NCBI RefSeq assembly: GCF_020179755.1 | Contig: NZ_JAIUCY010000002.1 | Location: 186,001 to 250,000 of the forward strand | Direction: 5' to 3' | Origin: Herbaspirillum sp. alder98 | GTDB lineage: Bacteria > Pseudomonadota > Gammaproteobacteria > Burkholderiales > Burkholderiaceae_D | DNA: 64,000 nt | Shown here: piece after piece, positions 59,020 through 64,000 of the stretch | How positions within the stretch are numbered: position 1 is the first letter of the stretch | How the letters are laid out: every line of letters begins with the position of its first letter | Translations under genes and position numbers: made by a program | The notes under the pieces: model-generated | Seen by the model: the letters and a program-made list of their open reading frames with translations, nothing else | Databases searched by the model: none | Told to the model about the DNA's origin: nothing

Positions 59020-59026
59020 TCTATCG

Positions 59027-59674
59027 ATGCAAGATTCATCCCTAGCCGCTACCGCCTCACCCACCACCGCCGATCGCATTGCAGACCTGCTGCGCTTGCG
59101 CATCGTGCGTGGCGAGATCGAGGGTGGTGCGGCGCTGCGTCAGGATCATATCGCCAGCGAGTTCGGCACCAGTCATGTCCCGGTGCGCGAAGCCTTCGCC
59201 CGACTTGAGGCGATCGGACTGGTGGTGAGCTTGCCCCGGCGCGGGGTACGCGTGACCACGTTGAGCCAGGCCGCCATCAAGGAAACGGTAGAAATGCGCG
59301 CCGCGCTCGAATTGCTGGCCTTGCGCCATAGCGTGCCGCACCTGGGTGAGCAGCATGTGGCACAACTGGAAGAGGCGCATGCGCTGTGTTCGCAGGCAGA
59401 TACGCTGGTCGAATGGGATGCCGCCAACTGCCGCTTTCACGACATCCTGGCCGGGCAATGCGGCATGCCGCGCCTGCTGGCCAGCCTGAAGCAACTGCAA
59501 CTGACCAATTCGCGCTACCTGTTTGCGGCAGGTCTGCAGCGTGGCTGGCAGCCGCGTTCCGACCAGGACCACCGCCTCATCATCGACGCCCTGAAAGCGG
59601 GTGACGCCGAGCGCGCCATGCAATTGCTGGGCCGTCACATCGGCACCATGGAGCGCATCGGCTTTGCCAGTTAG
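59027..59674 (+). CDS. bioR: GntR-family biotin repressor, BioR-like
   Basis: 215 residues: a GntR winged helix (about 12-75; HIASEFGTSHVPVREAFARLE) and an FCD domain. The gene is divergent from bioB and both promoters carry the BioR palindrome, which is strong context for BioR. ATG 59027 is chosen; it has no good Shine-Dalgarno, and the open frame before it would read through the operator. BioR is best known in alphaproteobacteria. Confidence 0.85.
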   Translation: MQDSSLAATASPTTADRIADLLRLRIVRGEIEGGAALRQDHIASEFGTSHVPVREAFARLEAIGLVVSLPRRGVRVTTLSQAAIKETVEMRAALELLALRHSVPHLGEQHVAQLEEAHALCSQADTLVEWDAANCRFHDILAGQCGMPRLLASLKQLQLTNSRYLFAAGLQRGWQPRSDQDHRLIIDALKAGDAERAMQLLGRHIGTMERIGFAS

Positions 59675-59690
59675 TTAGCTAGTTAGCTAG
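59675..59690. repeat. Short tandem repeat (TTAGCTAG)x2 between convergent genes
   Basis: Two exact 8-base copies, also a palindrome, providing stop codons in several frames. The stop codons of bioR and the PepSY protein lie at its edges. Confidence 0.6.
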
Positions 59691-61177
59691 TCTCGCCCCA
59701 GGCGGGCTGCCACCAGCAGCAAGACAGCACCCGTGAGTGCAAACAGCGTATCGCAGGCGACGAACACCCAGTCGCCCGCCAGCCAGCTACGGTACAAGCC
59801 GCGGCTGGTCAGTGCGGCATTGACCGCGGGCAGCGCCAGCCATAACAGGGCCGCCGCCGTCACTTGTTCGCGCCAGGCAGTGGTCGGCTTGCGCCATGCG
59901 GCGTGCAACAGCGCGATGCCCCAGCACGCGAAAAAACAATCGATCTCCCGGTTGCTGCGTTGTGCCAGATCCAGTGGCAGCAAGCGATTGGCCAACAGAA
60001 AAGCCGGCACCGCTGCCAGCAGTCCCGCAATGCAGGCGAGATTGCCGCGTTCCACCAGCAGCAGCACGCGAGGTGGCCAGCGGTGCTGTCGCTTCAGCAC
60101 CCACAGCAGCATGCCGGTGGCGACCATGGCGGCGCCGGCCAGGCTGCACAGCAACAGCATGAAGCGCAGATAAGGATCGGCGAAGCGTCCCACATGCAGC
60201 CCGTAGGCCACGCCCCAGGCGGTGATGGCCGGGCTGGCGCCATCATGCGCGGCCAGCAGGGCGCCGCTGGCGCCGTCGAACAGCAGGTAGGCCGGGGCCA
60301 CCGACAGGCGGTCGCGTGCGCCGCGGACGATGGCCACGCGCGCATTGGCGTCGCCCGGATGGCTGATCACGATCTGGCTTACCGTGGCGTCACCCCAGCG
60401 GCGGCTGGCCTGTTGCAGAATCGGCGGCAGCGCCGTCAACGGGTGCGCGATGCCGCTGCGGGCGGGGGTGTCCGGACGCACTTGCATGATGCTGGCCAGT
60501 GCCGGTCGCGCCTGTTCGCCGTAGACCGCCTGCGCGCCCCAGGGCATGTAGGTGAACATCAGCGTAACCAGTCCGGTATAGACGATCATCAGGTGAAACG
60601 GTAGCGCCAGCACCGACAGGCCGTTATGCGCGTCCAGCCACGAACGGTTCGCGCGCCCGGGACGAAAGGTGAAGAAGTCGCTGAAGAGGCGACGATGCAC
60701 GATCAGCCCCGACACCATTGCCACCAGCGCCATCATGGCGCACAGGCCGACCAGCCAGCGGCCCGTCATGCGCGGCAGGTAATGCAGCGAAAAATGGAAG
60801 TAATAGAAGAATTCGCCAGCCAAGGTGTCGCGCGCCACTACCTGCTTTCCGGTGGCGGGGTCGAGCAGGGCGCGCTGGTGCCGGCCACCGTTTTCCCACT
60901 CCAGCTCGACCGCATTGCTGCGTGGGCCCGGCAGTGTCAGCACCCACTTATCGCTGCCAGCGGCGACCTGCGACAGCGTCGCAAGCGCGCGTTGCACCAC
61001 CACCGCATCGTCTTGCGGCGACGCCGCGGCGATCTCGGGGCGCATCCATTGCGACAGCTCTTGCCGGAAGAAGCTGATGCCGCCGGTCACGAAGATGGCA
61101 TACAGCAGCCAGCCGGCCAGCACGCCGACCCACACATGCAGGCCGGCCATGGCTTGCCGCAGACCGGGCTTGGCCAT
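59687..61177 (-). CDS. PepSY-associated TM protein (iron-regulated membrane protein type)
   Basis: 496 residues with an N-terminal span (AGLHVWVGVLAGWLLYAIFVTGG), a periplasmic PepSY-like segment, and about four more spans in the C-terminal half. Such proteins are frequent beside siderophore receptors and may reduce ferric siderophores in the periplasm. The ATG at 61177 overlaps the receptor stop by one base (TGATG form), so the two are coupled. Confidence 0.88.
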   Translation of the reverse strand: MAKPGLRQAMAGLHVWVGVLAGWLLYAIFVTGGISFFRQELSQWMRPEIAAASPQDDAVVVQRALATLSQVAAGSDKWVLTLPGPRSNAVELEWENGGRHQRALLDPATGKQVVARDTLAGEFFYYFHFSLHYLPRMTGRWLVGLCAMMALVAMVSGLIVHRRLFSDFFTFRPGRANRSWLDAHNGLSVLALPFHLMIVYTGLVTLMFTYMPWGAQAVYGEQARPALASIMQVRPDTPARSGIAHPLTALPPILQQASRRWGDATVSQIVISHPGDANARVAIVRGARDRLSVAPAYLLFDGASGALLAAHDGASPAITAWGVAYGLHVGRFADPYLRFMLLLCSLAGAAMVATGMLLWVLKRQHRWPPRVLLLVERGNLACIAGLLAAVPAFLLANRLLPLDLAQRSNREIDCFFACWGIALLHAAWRKPTTAWREQVTAAALLWLALPAVNAALTSRGLYRSWLAGDWVFVACDTLFALTGAVLLLVAARLGRD

Positions 61178-63618
61178 CAGAAGCGGTAGCTGGAGCTCAC
61201 GTTGATGGTGCGCTCGGCATTGCGATAGCAGAAGGTGCCATTGCAATCAACCAGGAACTGCTTGTCGAGCAGGTTATTGATGTTGACCGAAAAGCGCCAA
61301 GGCCCCTGGTCGAAGCCCAGCGCCGCGTCGAGCAGGCCGAAGCCCGAATTGCCGATGTTGCGGTTGTCGTCGTCCTGCGAGGAACGGGCCCGGCCGAAGC
61401 CACGGATGCCCAGCGCCGAATAGGCACGGGTAGCGTCGCCCAGGTTAAAGCTGTATTTGGTCCATACCGATGCGCTCTGGCGTGGCACGCCTTGCTGCGC
61501 CAGACCCTGGTCGCCGTTGTTGCTCTGCGTGATCCTGGTGTCGAGATAGGTGTACTGCGCCACGATGCTGAGGTTGCGGGTGAGTTCGCTTCTGGCTTCC
61601 AGTTCCAGGCCCTGCGACCTGACCTCTCCGGTTTGCACCAGCGCGCCCGGATCGCTCGGCGCGGCCGTCGTCACGTTGTTGCGCAATAGCCTGAAAATGC
61701 TGGCGGTATAGCTGGTGCGGGCATGCTCCGGCTGATAACGCAGGCCGGCTTCGATCTGGCGTCCGGTCGAGGGCTTGAGCAACTGGCCGCTGACGTCACG
61801 CCCGGTCTCGGGCGTGAATGAGGTCGAGTAACTGACATAGGGCGCCCAGCCCGAATCGAACAGGTAGACCGCGCCCAGGCGCCCGGTGGTCTTGGCCGTG
61901 GCCTGGTCATACGACAGGATGCTGGTGCCGGCGGCCGGCCGCACGGTGGTGTTGGCGGTCTGTGCGCGGTCGCGCCGCAAGCCGCCGGTCACGACCAGCT
62001 TGTCCCACTTCAACTGGTCCTGCAGGTAGACCCCAAGCTGGCTCGATGGATATTGCTCTATGCGCGGATTGGTCGATGGCACCACCGTGGCGTTGTTGCC
62101 ATAGACCGGGTTGTAGACGTCGAGGTTGCTCATCGCCGAGATGGCATTGGGAAAACGGTCGGTCGACTGGCCCTTGGCGTAGTCCACGCCCACCAGCACC
62201 TGGTGCGTCATTTCGCCGGTACGCAACCGGGCCTGCAGGCGGGTGTCGGTCAACAGGCCGCGCCAGGCCGAGGAGCGCGGATAGAACAGGCGGGTGATGG
62301 TGCCATCGCTCTGCAGCACGCGCGGGAAGACGTTGGTCTCATTGCGTTCGGTCTCGGTATAGCGCAGGTTCTGCTGCAGCGACCAGGTATCGTCGAAGCG
62401 GTGTTCGACTTCATAGCCGAACATGTGGTTCTCGCGCTTCCAGCGATTGTCGCGACCGCCCATGTTCAGGCTGGGCGACAGTTGCCCGCGCGCGCCCGGA
62501 TTCTGCAGCTGGTTGCCCCAGACATACGACTGGTCGTCCTTCTGGTAGTTGGCCAGCAGCGTGATGCGGGTAGCCGCGCTGGGCTGCCAGGTCAGTGCCG
62601 GCGCCACATACAGCCGGTCATCGCGGTCGAAATCGAGCCGGGTGCCCGATTCGCGGGCCAGCATCGTGACCCGCCAGGTCCATTCGCCGCTCGCATCGAG
62701 GGCGCCGCCGATGTCGGCCTTGAGTTGCTTGCGATCATAGGTGCCGTACTCCACCCCGATCTCGCGCACGGCCGTGGCCGATGGGCGCTTGGTGACGGCG
62801 TTGACCATACCGCCCGGGGGCGATTGGCCATACAGCACCGAGGCCGGACCGCGCAGCACTTCCAGCCGTTCCAGTCCATAGGGTTCGATCGGTGCCGAAT
62901 AGGCGCGCCCGGTAGTGAGCAGGCCATCCTGGAAGATGCCTGCCGTGCCCAGCGTAAAACCGCGCAGCATCGAGAATTCGTCGACCGCCCACGGTTTCAT
63001 GTTGGGGGTGACGCCAGCGGTGTAGCGCAAGGCTTCGTCCAGCGTCTCGACCTTGCGATCGGCCAGTTCGTCGGCGCTGATCACCGACACCGACTGCGGA
63101 TTCTCGATCAGCCGGGTATCGGTCTTGGTGGCAGTGGCGCTGCGCCGGGCCACATAGCCGTCGACGTGGCCACGGGCCGTCTCGCCTTCGGCTTGCACCC
63201 GCACCTCGGGCAACATGTCCGTCGCAGCGGGCGCTGCCGTCGCCGCACCCGGTCGCAGGACATAACGTCCGTCGCCTTGTGCCACCGCCTCCAATCCGCT
63301 GCCTGACAGCAACCGGGCCAGCGCTTCCTGCGCCGTCAGCGCACCTTGCAGCCCGGGGCTGGTCTTGCCGGCGGTCAGCGCGCCATCGGCGGCCACATAC
63401 ACGCCCGATTCGGCAGAGAAGCGGGCGATCACGGCATTGAGCGGACCGGCCGGAATGCTGTAGCTGCGCGGCGCAGATGGTTGCGATGGGGTATCGGCAG
63501 CGTGCGCGGCGAGTGGCGCACCCACGGCCAGCACACCAGCCAGCAGGGTGCGGGCGGCCAGGGCAGTGGGTGTCAGGGCAGCGCTGAATGCGGAACGACG
63601 AACGGAATGGGATGTCAT
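61177..63618 (-). CDS. TonB-dependent siderophore receptor with STN domain, second system
   Basis: 813 residues. A signal peptide ends near residue 41 (AAHA). The STN domain is at about 52-122 (SYSIPAGPLNAVIARFSAESGVYV), then the plug (PQSVSVISADELADRKVETLDE) and the barrel, ending VSSSYRF with a terminal Phe. It pairs with the FecR to its right and the PepSY protein to its left. The ligand is likely a ferric siderophore (FhuE/FpvA-like plug) but is not known. Confidence 0.93.
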   Translation of the reverse strand: MTSHSVRRSAFSAALTPTALAARTLLAGVLAVGAPLAAHAADTPSQPSAPRSYSIPAGPLNAVIARFSAESGVYVAADGALTAGKTSPGLQGALTAQEALARLLSGSGLEAVAQGDGRYVLRPGAATAAPAATDMLPEVRVQAEGETARGHVDGYVARRSATATKTDTRLIENPQSVSVISADELADRKVETLDEALRYTAGVTPNMKPWAVDEFSMLRGFTLGTAGIFQDGLLTTGRAYSAPIEPYGLERLEVLRGPASVLYGQSPPGGMVNAVTKRPSATAVREIGVEYGTYDRKQLKADIGGALDASGEWTWRVTMLARESGTRLDFDRDDRLYVAPALTWQPSAATRITLLANYQKDDQSYVWGNQLQNPGARGQLSPSLNMGGRDNRWKRENHMFGYEVEHRFDDTWSLQQNLRYTETERNETNVFPRVLQSDGTITRLFYPRSSAWRGLLTDTRLQARLRTGEMTHQVLVGVDYAKGQSTDRFPNAISAMSNLDVYNPVYGNNATVVPSTNPRIEQYPSSQLGVYLQDQLKWDKLVVTGGLRRDRAQTANTTVRPAAGTSILSYDQATAKTTGRLGAVYLFDSGWAPYVSYSTSFTPETGRDVSGQLLKPSTGRQIEAGLRYQPEHARTSYTASIFRLLRNNVTTAAPSDPGALVQTGEVRSQGLELEARSELTRNLSIVAQYTYLDTRITQSNNGDQGLAQQGVPRQSASVWTKYSFNLGDATRAYSALGIRGFGRARSSQDDDNRNIGNSGFGLLDAALGFDQGPWRFSVNINNLLDKQFLVDCNGTFCYRNAERTINVSSSYRF

Positions 63619-63705
63619 GGACGCTTTCGGAGATGAGTTCTGGTTGTCTTCACTCAGCTTTCCGAACGAGCCTGGAAAAAGGGAACTGATTGCCCGCCAA
63701 TATTT

Positions 63706-64000
63706 TTATTGATCGGCGCGACGCGGCTTGAGCGTCACCCACCACGGCATGATGGCGCGCACCTGTACCGGCAGCGCCGCCTCCAGCATGGCCAGTGCCT
63801 GGTCGGTATCGCGCAGCGGAAAACCGCCCACCACGCGCAAGCCGGCCACTGCGGGATCGCATCCCAGGTAACCGCTGCGATAGCGCCCCAGTTCGGCCAG
63901 GAACGCATCCAGCGGCTGGTCCTGCGCAATCAGCAGCCCCTGCGACCAGGCCGTGCGGGCTGGCGGCAATGCGACTGGCGTCGCGATTTGCTGGTGGGTG
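63706..64000 (-). CDS. FecR family regulator, C-terminal part
   Basis: The last 97 codons of a FecR protein that runs off the right edge. WSQGLLIAQDQPLDAFLAELGRY is the typical block before the receptor-contact domain and resembles the same region of the first FecR (MLVADNMRLDAFSAELARY). Its stop is 87 bases before the receptor start. The sigma factor would lie beyond the window. Confidence 0.85.
   Translation of the reverse strand, partial: THQQIATPVALPPARTAWSQGLLIAQDQPLDAFLAELGRYRSGYLGCDPAVAGLRVVGGFPLRDTDQALAMLEAALPVQVRAIMPWWVTLKPRRADQ

Overview
The window is GC-rich, densely packed DNA with a bacterial gene layout. Three things point to a Burkholderiales betaproteobacterium, most like Oxalobacteraceae (for example Herbaspirillum relatives): the queE-queD-tadA-ldcA order, the AcnD/PrpF methylcitrate branch under a GntR regulator, and the SOS cassette imuA-imuB-dnaE2. 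This placement is inferred from family resemblance, not from a marker gene. No rRNA, tRNA, CRISPR array or phage module was seen.

Layout. 1-7.4 kb is housekeeping: the end of an NAD(P)-binding protein, queuosine genes (queE, queD), tadA, ldcA, a DUF1439 protein, an ABC-F ATPase (ybiT type), nadA and nadC. 7.5-11.7 kb is a FecI-FecR-TonB receptor iron-signalling system with a Fur box. 11.8-19.2 kb holds a MASE1-PAS protein coupled to an unusual alpha/beta hydrolase, a patatin/beta-barrel protein coupled to nadB, and a diguanylate cyclase. 19.2-24.6 kb is the imuA-imuB-dnaE2 mutagenesis cassette with a perfect LexA box. 24.8-25.1 kb is a 266-bp MITE-like element with perfect terminal repeats.

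25-32.2 kb is rich in stress-type and small proteins (KGG protein, DUF1275, CBS pair, PQ-loop, DUF4142, PfpI, several tiny hypotheticals, PoxB). 32.5-41 kb is DNA repair: a Cho-like nuclease, a secreted barrel-like unknown, then the exonuclease-ligase-Lhr helicase-PdeM cassette with overlapping frames. 41-44 kb has an HDOD protein, an outer-membrane-type protein and a 750-bp spacer rich in palindromes.

44-48.7 kb is prpF-acnD-gntR. 49-55 kb is an IclR regulator, an amino-acid-type ABC importer, hutD, hutF and hutG: the lower formylglutamate branch of histidine catabolism without hutH, hutU or hutI in view. 55-59.7 kb has a universal stress protein, a structured leader before nhaA, two paralogous single-span micro-proteins, and bioB divergent from a BioR-like regulator with matching operator boxes. 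59.7-64 kb is a second receptor system: a PepSY membrane protein, a TonB receptor and the end of a FecR.

The most notable points are: (i) a hairpin before nhaA whose loop can pair with the terminator arm, like a riboswitch; (ii) the pair of 42- and 58-residue membrane proteins; (iii) the highly folded MITE next to the KGG gene; (iv) a MASE1-PAS protein without output domain coupled to a hydrolase with Cys in place of the nucleophilic Ser; (v) a BioR-type regulon in an apparent betaproteobacterium.
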